Assembly: GCA_963793005.1 (NCBI GenBank)
Contig: CAWBYP010000002.1
Coordinates: forward strand, 2,418,001-2,482,000
DNA from: RPQJ01 sp963793005
GTDB taxonomy: Bacteria; Pseudomonadota; Gammaproteobacteria; Steroidobacterales; Steroidobacteraceae
Direction of reading: 5' to 3'
Length of the DNA stretch: 64,000 nucleotides
The notes below the pieces were generated by a model. That model did not search any database, was not told where the DNA came from, and saw only the letters and a list, made by a program, of their open reading frames with translations. The first letter of the stretch is position 1, and the number at the start of each line of letters is the position of its first letter. Shown one piece after another: positions 47,620 to 56,543 of this stretch. The position numbers were made by a program, and so were the translations under genes.

Positions 47620-48900
47620 TCAGGCCGGGCTGCTGATCCTCGCGAACACCCGCTTCGCAGCCGCAATCGTCGCGTCGATCTCGCGGTCGCCGTGGGCGGC
47701 CGAGACGAACCCGGCCTCGAAGGCCGACGGTGCGAGGTACACGCCCTCGTCGAGCATGCCGTGGAAGAAGCGCTTGAACATCTCGACGTCGCAGGCGGTG
47801 GCCTCGGCGAACGTAGTCACCTTGTCGGACGCGCTGAAGAACAGCCCGAACATGCCGCAAACATGGTTGGTAGTGAATGGAATGCCGGCGGCGCGTGCCG
47901 CTTCCCTCAGCCCCGTCACCAGGCGATCGGTCGTCACTGCGAGCTTCTCGTGGAAACCAGGCACCGACAGTCCGTCGAGTGTCGCGAGTCCTGCAGCCAT
48001 CGCGACCGGGTTGCCCGACAGCGTGCCGGCCTGGTAGACCGGCCCGAGCGGTGCGATGTGCTCCATGATCTCGCGGCGCCCGCCGAACGCGCCGACCGGC
48101 ATGCCGCCGCCGACGATCTTCCCGAGCGTGGTCATGTCGGGGCGGATGCCATAGAGCTGCTGCGCGCCGCCGAGCGCGACGCGGAAGCCTGTCATCACCT
48201 CGTCGAAGATCAGCACGGCACCGTGGCGCGTGCATTCCTGGCGCAGCGATTCGAGGAAGCCAGGCACGGGCGGGATGCAGTTCATGTTGCCGGCGACCGG
48301 CTCGACGATGACGCAGGCCACCTCGCCGCCGAATTCAGCGAATGCCGCGCGAACCTGCTCGGCATCGTTGTAGGTGAGCGTCGTGGTGTAAGCGGCGAGT
48401 TCGGCCGGGACACCAGGCGAGGTGGGTACGCCCAGCGTGAGCGCGCCGGATCCCGCCTTCACCAGCAGCGAATCGGAGTGGCCGTGATAGCAGCCCTCGA
48501 ACTTGATGATCCTGTTGCGGCCCGTGTAGCCACGCGCTAGCCGGATCGCGCTCATCGTCGCCTCGGTGCCTGAACTCACCATGCGCACGAGCTCGATCGA
48601 CGGGACGAGTTCGATGATGCGGCGGGCGACGACCGTCTCGATCGCGGTCGGTGCGCCAAACGACAGGCCGTTCGGTACCGTCTCCTGCACTGCGCGGATC
48701 ACCGCCGGATCGGCGTGCCCGAGAATCATCGGTCCCCATGAACCGACGTAGTCGATGAACTGGCGGCCGTCGGCCGACCATGCGTGCGGTCCGCTGGCCT
48801 TCTCGAAGAAAATCGGCTCCCCGCCGACACCGCGGAACGCTCGAACGGGCGAATTCACGCCCCCGGGAATGACTTTGCAGGCTTCGGTGAACAGGCTCAA
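47620..48900 (-). CDS. hemL: glutamate-1-semialdehyde 2,1-aminomutase
   Basis: A 426-residue PLP enzyme of the class III aminotransferase fold. It begins LFTEACKVIPGGVNSPVRAF, as HemL does, from a TTG start. The cofactor-binding aspartate is in LIFDEVMTGFR and the Schiff-base lysine in TTLGKIVGGG. It makes 5-aminolevulinate for haem. It converges on the glycosyltransferase gene with a 4-bp gap. Confidence 0.96.
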   Translation of the reverse strand: MSLFTEACKVIPGGVNSPVRAFRGVGGEPIFFEKASGPHAWSADGRQFIDYVGSWGPMILGHADPAVIRAVQETVPNGLSFGAPTAIETVVARRIIELVPSIELVRMVSSGTEATMSAIRLARGYTGRNRIIKFEGCYHGHSDSLLVKAGSGALTLGVPTSPGVPAELAAYTTTLTYNDAEQVRAAFAEFGGEVACVIVEPVAGNMNCIPPVPGFLESLRQECTRHGAVLIFDEVMTGFRVALGGAQQLYGIRPDMTTLGKIVGGGMPVGAFGGRREIMEHIAPLGPVYQAGTLSGNPVAMAAGLATLDGLSVPGFHEKLAVTTDRLVTGLREAARAAGIPFTTNHVCGMFGLFFSASDKVTTFAEATACDVEMFKRFFHGMLDEGVYLAPSAFEAGFVSAAHGDREIDATIAAAKRVFARISSPA

Positions 48901-49073
48901 CTTGAGGCTCCAGCGGGTCGTGGGGGGTTGCGTAGTCTAGCAAGCGATACCGCCATCCCCGTACCATCCCACATCGACCGGGGCCCGGAGGACCGCGTGA
49001 AGCATTCGACTGCACAGCGCCGCATCGCGGCAGGGGCCGGCACGGGCGCCGGCTTCAGCGGCGGGTTGCGACA

Positions 49074-49472
49074 TTGAGCCCCCAGCCGCTTGCCTACCTG
49101 CTGGCCATGCTGGGCAGCGCGCTCGGCGGCGGCGCGCGCCTGTACGTCTCGACACAGGTGGCGCGGGGCCTCGGCACGCAGTTTCCCTGGGGAACGCTGG
49201 CAGTGAACCTGCTCGGATGCCTGGCGGTCGGCGTGATCGGGGCGATGTTCTCGCCGCCGGGACGTATCCACGACTTCCAGGACCTGCGGGTGTTCCTGGT
49301 CGTGGGCATGCTGGGCGGATTCACGACGTTCTCGGCGTTTTCGCTGGAAGCGCTGTTGCTGGCCCAGCGCGGCGCCGTGCCTGCCGCTTTGGCCTACGTC
49401 GGTGCGTCGCTGGTCGGATGCCTGTTCGCCGCCTGGCTGGGATTTGTTCTGGCGAGTGCTGCGCTGCGCTGA
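49074..49472 (+). CDS. crcB: fluoride channel CrcB/Fluc
   Basis: A 132-residue protein with four membrane helices and the family signatures GSALGGGARLYVS, NLLGCLAVGVIG and GGFTTFSAFSLE. It exports fluoride as a dual-topology dimer. The TTG start at 49074 is the only fitting one. I see no fluoride riboswitch in the 170 bp upstream. Confidence 0.93.
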   Translation: MSPQPLAYLLAMLGSALGGGARLYVSTQVARGLGTQFPWGTLAVNLLGCLAVGVIGAMFSPPGRIHDFQDLRVFLVVGMLGGFTTFSAFSLEALLLAQRGAVPAALAYVGASLVGCLFAAWLGFVLASAALR

Positions 49473-49522
49473 GACCGTTTCGCTGGCTGCGCGCGGTCCT
49501 GCAGTCGCGCGACCCCTGGCGT

Positions 49523-50453
49523 CTACTGCTGCGTGACCTTGTAACCGCGCTGCCGCAGCAGGTCCACGACGCTGTCGGGGCCGACCAGGTGCAGCGCGCC
49601 GACGACCACGAGGTAGTCGTCCCGGTCATCCAGCAGATCGGCCAGGCGACCGACCCAGGCGCGATTGCGCTCCACGGTGAGCGTCCGGTACAGGTCCGGG
49701 AAGTCCTCGTATTCGCCCGCCAGCAGCGCTGCCAGCGCTTCCGTGTCGCCGGTTCGCCATGCGCGCAGCAGGTCCTCGAGTTCGCGGTCGAGTTGCGCTG
49801 ATTCGTCGAGCGTCATCACCAGGAATCGCTTCTGCTGGGCGAGCGGCATGCTGGCCAGCATCTGGAACTGCTGTGCGGCTGTCTCCAGGCCCTCGATGGG
49901 CTTGTGCTGTTCGATCGCGCGGGCAGCCAGTATCTGCTCGATGCCGAATTCCGGTGAGAATCCCGCGCTTTGCGAGTTCGAGGTCGAGCAGCGCGATGGC
50001 GACGAACCACGGCGCGAAGGCGTCGAGGGCCTCGAGGTCGATACCGGATTCCTGCGCCCGTTCGTTGATCGAGGCGTAGTCGCTGCCGAGCACGCCCTTG
50101 AGCGTCTGGCCCTCGGGGAGCATGGCGGCCTGCTGCATTTCGGCGATCATCGACAGCGGATTCGAGCCGGGGTCGTCGAGGTCGATTTCCATGACCAGTT
50201 GCTCGGCGTCGTCGAATGCACGCTCCGCTGCAGCGGGCAACGCAGCGTCGCCGGGTCGCAGCACGTGGATCGAGCCAAGCAGGTAAACGGTGTTGTGGCG
50301 CCCTTCCACGGTCCACAGGATGCTGCGATCGCGGGCAAGCCCGGCCGCGGGCAGCGCGAGCGCGAGCGCGAGCAGCCCGAGTTTCGCGGCGGTCCGCAGG
50401 GCTGGTCCGATCCTTTGTGCGGGCGTCGGCGGCGACATGGGAACATTGTCCAT
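49523..50453 (-). pseudogene. TraB/GumN family protein with one frameshift
   Basis: Two frames give consecutive halves. The first runs from about 50453 (or 50438) with a signal peptide and then TVYLLGSIHVL and LVMEIDLDDP. The second ends at 49523 with MLASMPLAQQKRFLV, VERNRAW and GALHLVGPDSVVDLLRQRGY. They join near 49962-49965: removing one base from the CCC run restores KRGFSPEFGIEQIL. The intact product would be about 310 residues, the usual size of periplasmic TraB/GumN proteins of unclear, possibly protease-like, function. A homopolymer-type indel makes a sequencing error plausible. Confidence 0.85.
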
Positions 50454-50568
50454 GTTCCGGGCCGTACTGCTAACGGAAAGTTGCGACCCGGGACGTGACG
50501 CAGGCATTACGATGGCGTTTCCCGGCTGCTGGCGCATGCCGGGCCACAGGATCAACAGGGGAACCGCC

Positions 50569-51231
50569 ATGTCGACCCGCTCGATTTCGCTCACCGACGT
50601 GCTGTACGACTACCTGCTGTCCGTCTCGCTGCGCGAGAGCGAACTGCAACGGCGGCTGCGCGAGGAAACCGCGGTCAACCCGATGTCCCGCATGCAGATT
50701 TCGCCAGAGCAGGGGCAGTTCATGGCGCTGCTCGCGCGGCTCATCGGCGCCAGGCGCTGCATCGAGGTCGGCGTGTTCACCGGCTACTCGTCGCTGGCCG
50801 TGGCGCTGGCGCTGCCGGCCGACGGCAGGATCGTTGCCTGCGACGTGAGCGAGGAGTGGACGGCCGTGGCGCGTCGCTACTGGGCCGAGGCCGGGGTCGC
50901 GCACAAGATCGACCTGAAACTCGCGCCGGCGCTCGAGACCCTGGACTCCCTGCTCGCAGCCGGTGGCGGCGGAAGCTTCGACCTCGCATTCATCGACGCC
51001 GACAAGACGAACTACCTCGGCTACTACGAGCGAGTGCTCGAACTGCTGCGGCGGGGCGGTCTCGTGATCGTGGACAACACCCTGTGGAGCGGCCGGGTTG
51101 CGGACCCGGCAGTTGCCGACCCCGACACCGTCGCGCTGCGGAACTTCAACGAGCGCCTGCACCGCGACGATCGCGTGGACCTGAGCCTGCTGCCGGTCGG
51201 CGATGGCCTGACGCTCGCCCGCAAGAAATAG
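50569..51231 (+). CDS. class I SAM-dependent O-methyltransferase
   Basis: A 220-residue protein of the cation-dependent catechol/caffeoyl-CoA O-methyltransferase group. The SAM loop is CIEVGVFTGYSSLAVA and the metal site includes FIDADKTNYLGYY and VIVDNTLWSG. The start ATG 50569 has an AGGGGAA Shine-Dalgarno. It converges on ahcY, whose product removes the SAH that such enzymes make. Substrates of bacterial members are catechol-like compounds, but the physiological one is unknown. Confidence 0.93.
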   Translation: MSTRSISLTDVLYDYLLSVSLRESELQRRLREETAVNPMSRMQISPEQGQFMALLARLIGARRCIEVGVFTGYSSLAVALALPADGRIVACDVSEEWTAVARRYWAEAGVAHKIDLKLAPALETLDSLLAAGGGGSFDLAFIDADKTNYLGYYERVLELLRRGGLVIVDNTLWSGRVADPAVADPDTVALRNFNERLHRDDRVDLSLLPVGDGLTLARKK

Positions 51232-51248
51232 GTGCCAGGCACCGATTT
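51226..51248. repeat. GGTGCCaGGCACC palindrome (imperfect)
   Basis: AAATAGGTGCC-A-GGCACCGATTT lies on the stop codon of the O-methyltransferase gene. One mismatch separates it from the perfect copy at 43464. Confidence 0.75.
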
Positions 51249-51267
51249 ACCGATTTACGGCTGAGCA

Positions 51268-51314
51268 GGGGACATTCCCCTTTTTCCGCCTGAGCGGAAA
51301 AGAAGAATGTCCCC
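51268..51314. repeat. GGGGACATTC hairpin
   Basis: GGGGACATTC (51268-51277) pairs with GAATGTCCCC (51305-51314). Inside, TTTTCCGC pairs with GCGGAAAA around CTGA. It is a shorter-loop relative of the elements at 42661 and 62465, placed between convergent genes. Confidence 0.8.
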
Positions 51315-51320
51315 CAAACA

Positions 51321-51341
51321 ATTAGGTGCCTGGCACCTATT
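51321..51341. terminator. GGTGCCtGGCACC palindrome, likely ahcY terminator
   Basis: ATTAGGTGCC-T-GGCACCTATT, with a single mismatch, stands eight bases beyond the ahcY stop codon. It can form a terminator hairpin for either strand. Confidence 0.7.
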
Positions 51342-51348
51342 TATTTCA

Positions 51349-52767
51349 TCAGTACCTGTACTGGTCGGGCTTGTACGGTCCCTGCACCGGCACGCTGATG
51401 TAGTCGGCCTGCTCCTTCGTGAGTTCCGTGAGCGCCGCGCCGACCCGCTCGAGGTGCAGCCGCGCGACCTTCTCGTCGAGATGCTTCGGCAGGACGTAGA
51501 CCTGGTTCTGGTACTTCGCGCCGTGCTGGAAGAGCTCGATCTGCGCCAGCACCTGGTTCGTGAACGAGTTGGACATCACGAATGACGGGTGGCCGGTGCC
51601 GCAGCCGAGGTTCACCAGCCGACCCTCCGCCAGGATGATCAGGCGGCGGCCGTCGGGGAATACCACGTGGTCGACCTGCGGCTTGATGTTCTCCCACTGG
51701 TACTTCTTCAGCGAGGCGATGTCGATCTCGCTGTCGAAGTGCCCGATGTTGCAGACGATCGCCTGGTGCTTCATGCGGTACATGTGATCGTGGGTGATCA
51801 CGTTCAGGTTGCCCGTCGCCGTGACGAAGATGTCGGCCTTGTCACAGGCCTCGTCCATCGTGACGACCCGGTAGCCTTCCATCGCCGCCTGCAGTGCGCA
51901 GATCGGGTCGATCTCGGTCACCCAGACCTGGGCCGACAGCGCGCGCAGCGATTCGGCCGAGCCCTTGCCCACGTCACCATAACCGCAGACCACCGCAACC
52001 TTGCCCGCCATCATCACGTCGGTCGCGCGCTTGATGGCGTCCACCAGCGACTCGCGGCAGCCGTAGAGGTTGTCGAACTTGGACTTTGTCACCGAATCGT
52101 TGACGTTGATCGCCGGGAACGGCAGCGCGCCACGCTTGGCGGCCTCGTAGAGGCGCTTCACACCGGTGGTGGTCTCCTCGGTGACGCCCTTGATCGCGGC
52201 GAGTCGCGCCGAGTACCAGCCCGGCTGGGTCTCGAGGCGCTTGCGGATCGCGGCGTAGAGGAAGGTCTCCTCCTCGTTGGTCGGCTTCGACACCAGCGAC
52301 GGGTCCTTCTCCGCTCGCGCGCCGAGCATCAGCAGCAGCGTCGCGTCGCCGCCGTCGTCGAGAATCATGTTCGCCTGCTGGCCGTCCGGCCACTCGAAGA
52401 TGCGGTGGCTGAACTCCCAGTACTCCTCGAGCGACTCGCCCTTGTAGGCAAACACAGGCGTTCCGCCGGCCGCGATCGCCGCCGCCGCGTGGTCCTGGGT
52501 CGAGTAGATGTTGCACGATGCCCAGCGCACGTCTGCGCCGAGCGCCTTCAACGTGTCGATCAGCATGGCGGTCTGGATGGTCATGTGCAGCGAGCCCGCG
52601 ATACGGGCGCCGGCCAGCGGCCTCGAGGCCTCGAATTCGCGGCGGATCGCCATCAGGCCGGGCATTTCGGTCTCGGCGATGGCCATTTCCTTGCGGCCCC
52701 AGTCGGCCAGCGCCAGGTCGGCCACCACGAAGTCCTGGTTATTAACGGATGCAGCAACAGCGTTCAT
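51349..52767 (-). CDS. ahcY: adenosylhomocysteinase
   Basis: A 472-residue SAH hydrolase starting MNAVAASVNN at 52767 with an AGAGGA Shine-Dalgarno; the longer frame upstream covers the riboswitch. The NAD loop is VVCGYGDVGKGSAESL and the C terminus ends KPDQYRY, typical of the family. It splits S-adenosylhomocysteine into adenosine and homocysteine and so keeps methyltransferases running. It is controlled by the SAH riboswitch just upstream, and metK follows upstream on the same strand. Confidence 0.97.
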   Translation of the reverse strand: MNAVAASVNNQDFVVADLALADWGRKEMAIAETEMPGLMAIRREFEASRPLAGARIAGSLHMTIQTAMLIDTLKALGADVRWASCNIYSTQDHAAAAIAAGGTPVFAYKGESLEEYWEFSHRIFEWPDGQQANMILDDGGDATLLLMLGARAEKDPSLVSKPTNEEETFLYAAIRKRLETQPGWYSARLAAIKGVTEETTTGVKRLYEAAKRGALPFPAINVNDSVTKSKFDNLYGCRESLVDAIKRATDVMMAGKVAVVCGYGDVGKGSAESLRALSAQVWVTEIDPICALQAAMEGYRVVTMDEACDKADIFVTATGNLNVITHDHMYRMKHQAIVCNIGHFDSEIDIASLKKYQWENIKPQVDHVVFPDGRRLIILAEGRLVNLGCGTGHPSFVMSNSFTNQVLAQIELFQHGAKYQNQVYVLPKHLDEKVARLHLERVGAALTELTKEQADYISVPVQGPYKPDQYRY

Positions 52768-52842
52768 CGATCGGTCCTCTCGTTGACCGTGAGGGCCCGG
52801 GCCGGGAATCGATGTGGATTCGCTCGCCCGACCTGCACGGAG

Positions 52843-52920
52843 GTCAGCGAGCGCGGTTGGGATGATCCCAAGTGCCTGAGCCTGGCGGGCCGTTTGCCCG
52901 TTGCAGCGCTCCTCAGGCGA
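52843..52920 (-). promoter_or_regulatory. S-adenosylhomocysteine (SAH) riboswitch
   Basis: Read on the minus strand, the leader of ahcY holds the conserved SAH-aptamer parts in order. P1 is CCTGAG with CTCAGG (52912-52917 and 52875-52880). Then come GAGGAGCGCTGCAA, a GC-rich hairpin, CCAGGCTC, a small hairpin (TTGGGATCATCCCAA), and CGCGCTC, which can form the pseudoknot with GAGCGC. These blocks match the known class found upstream of ahcY in proteobacteria. High SAH should turn the gene on. About 75 bases remain to the start codon for an expression platform. Confidence 0.88.
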
Positions 52921-53009
52921 GGGCGCGATTGTGCCCCGACCAGATCCACGTGGCAAGAAACGTGCGACATACTGGCACGGAGATCGCGAGACGCGAGCGA
53001 CCAGACATT

Positions 53010-53056
53010 GGGTCTGTCCCGGCTTCGCTCGGAGATATGCTCGCCGGAACAGACCC
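53010..53056. repeat. inverted repeat between metK and ahcY
   Basis: GGGTCTGTCCCGGC (53010-53023) and GCCGGAACAGACCC (53043-53056) form a 14-bp stem with one mismatch and a 19-base loop. Confidence 0.7.
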
Positions 53057-53107
53057 CACGCCCGGCCGCTACCTGGCGTTACCTGCAGCGACCGACAGGA
53101 CGTCGAC

Positions 53108-53156
53108 CGCATCCTGTTCCGCGAGCATGTTTCTTCGCGAGCAGGAACAGGATGCG
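53108..53156. repeat. 13-bp inverted repeat after metK
   Basis: CGCATCCTGTTCC (53108-53120) and GGAACAGGATGCG (53144-53156) are perfect complements around 23 bases. It lies 19 bp beyond the metK stop and may end its transcript, although there is no clear T-run. Confidence 0.65.
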
Positions 53157-53174
53157 GGCGGCGCCCAGTTCCTG

Positions 53175-54401
53175 CTACACGCCGGCGTCCTTGCGCAGCG
53201 CCTCGGCCTTGTCGGTCTTTTCCCAGGTGAAGGCCGTGAAAGCCTCGCTTTTCTCGACCTTCTTGCCGCCGATGAATTCCTTCCACTTGTAGGTCATGTG
53301 GACGGGCTCACGGCCGAAGTGGCCATAGGACGCGGTCGGGCGGTACATCGGGTGCACCAGGTCGAGCATCTTCACGATGCCGTAGGGGCGCAGGTCGAAG
53401 TGCGCGCGCACCAGTTGCTCGAGACGCGCTTCCTCGATCTTGCCGGTGCCGAAGGTGTCGATCGTGATCGAGGTCGGCTCGGCCACGCCGATCGCATACG
53501 ACACCTGGATCTCGCAGCGATCGGCGAGCCCGGCCGCGACCAGGTTCTTGGCCACGTAGCGCGCCGCATAGGTCGCGGAACGGTCCACTTTCGACGGGTC
53601 CTTGCCCGAGAACGCGCCGCCGCCGTGGCGGGCCATGCCGCCGTAGCTGTCGACGATGATTTTCCGGCCCGTGAGCCCGCAGTCGCCCACCGGCCCGCCG
53701 ATGACGAAATTGCCAGTCGGGTTGATGTGGAAGCGGGTGTCCTTGCCGAGCCATTCCTTCGGCAGCACGTGCTTGATGATGAGTTCCATCACCGCTTCGC
53801 GCAGGTCCGGCAGCTTCACGTCCGGATCGTGCTGCGTGGAGAGCACCACGGCATCGAGCCCAACTACCTTGCCCTTCTCGTAGCGGCAGGTCACCTGCGA
53901 CTTCGCGTCGGGGCGCAGCCACGGCAGCAGGTTGCTCTTTCGAACCTCGGCCTGGCGCTCGACGAGGCGGTGCGCGTAGCAGATCGGCGCCGGCATCAGC
54001 GATTCGGTCTCGTTCGACGCGTAACCGAACATGAGTCCCTGGTCGCCGGCACCCTGTTCCTCGGGCTTCGAGCGGTCCACGCCCATGGCGATGTCGGGCG
54101 ACTGCTTTCCGATGATGTTCAGCACGCCGCAGGTACGCCCGTCGAAGCCGACGTGCGAGGAGGTGTAGCCGATGTCGACGATGACGTCGCGCACGATCTC
54201 CTCGAGGTCCACCCAGGCCTCGGTCGTCACCTCGCCAGCGACGATCGCGACGCCGGTCTTGACCAGCGTCTCGCATGCCACGCGGGCCTTTTTGTCCTGC
54301 GCCAGCATGGCGTCGAGGACAGCGTCGGAGATCTGGTCGGCGACCTTGTCCGGGTGGCCTTCCGACACGGACTCCGACGTAAAGAGGTAACTGTCTGACA
54401 T
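53175..54401 (-). CDS. metK: S-adenosylmethionine synthetase
   Basis: A 408-residue MAT enzyme. Motifs are FTSESVSEGHPDKVADQISD at the N terminus, GAGDQGLMFGYA and GGGAFSGKDPSKVDRS. It makes SAM from methionine and ATP and releases PPi and phosphate, linking this locus to PPi use. It is divergent from tkt with a 113-bp gap, and upstream of ahcY on the same strand. I saw no recognisable SAM riboswitch or MetJ-type box in that gap. Confidence 0.97.
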   Translation of the reverse strand: MSDSYLFTSESVSEGHPDKVADQISDAVLDAMLAQDKKARVACETLVKTGVAIVAGEVTTEAWVDLEEIVRDVIVDIGYTSSHVGFDGRTCGVLNIIGKQSPDIAMGVDRSKPEEQGAGDQGLMFGYASNETESLMPAPICYAHRLVERQAEVRKSNLLPWLRPDAKSQVTCRYEKGKVVGLDAVVLSTQHDPDVKLPDLREAVMELIIKHVLPKEWLGKDTRFHINPTGNFVIGGPVGDCGLTGRKIIVDSYGGMARHGGGAFSGKDPSKVDRSATYAARYVAKNLVAAGLADRCEIQVSYAIGVAEPTSITIDTFGTGKIEEARLEQLVRAHFDLRPYGIVKMLDLVHPMYRPTASYGHFGREPVHMTYKWKEFIGGKKVEKSEAFTAFTWEKTDKAEALRKDAGV

Positions 54402-54514
54402 CTCAGGGTTTCCAGTCGCGCTGACGAGCCGCGAAGTATCGCGTGGTTATCCGCGACTTTGCAAACATGGTACCCGGGGGGCGAAAATACGCGACTACCT
54501 CGAGGGTTCAACAT

Positions 54515-56512
54515 ATGCCGACCCGCAGGCAACTCGCCAACGCGATCCGTGCCTTGAGCATGGATGCGGTCCAGAAAGCCAATTCGGGCCATCCGGGCAT
54601 GCCGATGGGCATGGCGGACATCGCCCAGGTGCTGTGGGCCGACCACCTGAAGCACAACCCGGGCAATCCCGAGTGGGCCGACCGCGACCGCTTCGTGCTG
54701 TCGAACGGCCACGGTTCGATGCTGCTCTATTCGCTGCTGCACCTGGCCGGATACCCGCTGGGGATCAGGGACCTGCAGGACTTCCGGCAGTTCGGGTCGC
54801 ACACGGCAGGGCATCCCGAAGTGGACCTGCACCTGGGCATCGAGACCACCACCGGACCACTCGGCCAGGGTATCGCCAATGCAGTCGGCATGGCGCTGGC
54901 GGAGAAGATCCTCGGGGCGACCTTCAACCGCCCCGGCCACGAGATCATCGATCACCGGACCTGGGTGTTTCTCGGCGACGGCTGCCTGATGGAAGGCGTG
55001 TCGCACGAGGCCTGCTCGCTCGCGGGCACCCTGGGGCTCGGCAAGCTCACCTGCTTCTACGACGATAACGGCATCTCGATCGACGGCGAAGTGCACGGCT
55101 GGTTCACCGACGACACGCCGAAGCGCTTCGAGGCCTACGGATGGCAGGTGATACGCGATGTCGACGGGCACGACCCGGTTGCAATCGAGAGCGCGATAGA
55201 AGCGGCCAGGGCGGACACGGCGCGGCCGACGCTCATCTGCTGCAAGACCATCATCGGCTGGGGCGCCCCGAACAAGCAGGGCACCGAGGCCACCCACGGC
55301 GCGGCGCTGGGCGAGGCGGAGGTTACGGCGACGCGCGCCAACATCGACTGGCCCTACGAACCGTTCGTGATTCCCGACGAGCTGAAGCGCGCCTGGGATG
55401 CGCGCGAGCGTGGCGTGGAGGTCGAGCGGGACTGGACCGCGAGGCTAGTGGCCTATCGCAAGGCCCACCCGGAGCTCGCGGCCGAACTCGAGCGCAGGCT
55501 GGCCGGGCGGCTGCCGGAGGGCTGGAAGCCGGCGCTTGCCGAGTTCGTGCGTGCGGCCGAGGAAAAGCCCGCCGCGGTGGCGACACGTTCATCGTCGCAG
55601 CAGGTGCTGAACGTGCTCGGCGCGGTTGTGCCTGAGATGCTCGGCGGGTCGGCCGACCTCACGGGCTCGAACAACACCAACCACAAGGGATCGAAGGCCG
55701 TCACCCACGACGACTTCACCGGCAACTACCTGCACTACGGCGTGCGGGAATTCGGCATGACCGCCATCATGAACGGCGTCTCGCTGCACGGCGGATTCGT
55801 CCCGTACGGCGGCACGTTCCTGGTCTTCTCCGACTACGCGAGGAACGCCGCGCGCATGGCGGCGCTGATGAAGCAGGGCGTGATCCTCGTCTACACGCAC
55901 GATTCGATCGGGCTCGGCGAGGACGGTCCCACGCACCAGCCCGTCGAGCACGTCGCGAGCCTGCGCATCATTCCGAACATGCGCCTCTGGCGCCCCTGCG
56001 ACACGGTGGAGACGGCGGCGGCCTGGGCAGACGCGCTCGAGCGCCGTGACGGGCCGACGAGCCTTATTCTCAGCCGACAGGCGCTGCCCGCGATGGCGCG
56101 CAGCGCCCGGCAGGTCGACGACATCGCCCGCGGCGGCTACGTGCTGGTGGACTGCGAGGGCAGGCCCGACTGCGTTCTGATCGCGACGGGTTCGGAAATC
56201 GGGCTCGCCGCGGACGCGGCGAAGGCCCTGGCGGAGAGCGGTCGCAAGCTGCGGGTCGTCTCGATGCCCTGCACCAGTGTGTTCGACACACAATCGCAAC
56301 AGTATCGTGACAGCGTACTGCCCCCCGGCGTGCCGCGCGTGGCCATCGAGGCCGGCGTGACCTCAGGCTGGTGGCGCTACGTCTCGAGCGGTGGCGCGGT
56401 CATTGGCATCGACAGCTTCGGTGCCTCGGCGCCGGCGAAAAAGCTGTTCGAGCACTTCGGTTTCACGCGCGACAACGTGATCAAGACAGTTGAAGGACTG
56501 CTGCGGTCCTGA
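54515..56512 (+). CDS. tkt: transketolase
   Basis: A 665-residue thiamine-diphosphate enzyme from ATG 54515 (MPTRRQLANAIR), with the family's ANSGHPGMPMGMADIA and GDGCLMEGVSHEA (ThDP/metal site) and the C-terminal half's DSIGLGEDGPTHQPVEH. It is the first gene of a carbon-metabolism run followed by gap, pgk and pyk. It serves the pentose phosphate or Calvin-type carbon shuffling in which the PPi-PFK can also act. Confidence 0.97.
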   Translation: MPTRRQLANAIRALSMDAVQKANSGHPGMPMGMADIAQVLWADHLKHNPGNPEWADRDRFVLSNGHGSMLLYSLLHLAGYPLGIRDLQDFRQFGSHTAGHPEVDLHLGIETTTGPLGQGIANAVGMALAEKILGATFNRPGHEIIDHRTWVFLGDGCLMEGVSHEACSLAGTLGLGKLTCFYDDNGISIDGEVHGWFTDDTPKRFEAYGWQVIRDVDGHDPVAIESAIEAARADTARPTLICCKTIIGWGAPNKQGTEATHGAALGEAEVTATRANIDWPYEPFVIPDELKRAWDARERGVEVERDWTARLVAYRKAHPELAAELERRLAGRLPEGWKPALAEFVRAAEEKPAAVATRSSSQQVLNVLGAVVPEMLGGSADLTGSNNTNHKGSKAVTHDDFTGNYLHYGVREFGMTAIMNGVSLHGGFVPYGGTFLVFSDYARNAARMAALMKQGVILVYTHDSIGLGEDGPTHQPVEHVASLRIIPNMRLWRPCDTVETAAAWADALERRDGPTSLILSRQALPAMARSARQVDDIARGGYVLVDCEGRPDCVLIATGSEIGLAADAAKALAESGRKLRVVSMPCTSVFDTQSQQYRDSVLPPGVPRVAIEAGVTSGWWRYVSSGGAVIGIDSFGASAPAKKLFEHFGFTRDNVIKTVEGLLRS

Positions 56513-56543
56513 ACGACAAACTTACTTTCCGGGAGGAATGCAC

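Noticed and set aside
48901..49073. Fluoride riboswitch before crcB
   Set aside because: I could not find the conserved aptamer blocks; a 26-codon frame at 48996 also looks accidental.
54402..54514. SAM riboswitch or MetJ box before metK
   Set aside because: No conserved aptamer core or repeated MetJ octamer was visible in the 113-bp gap.
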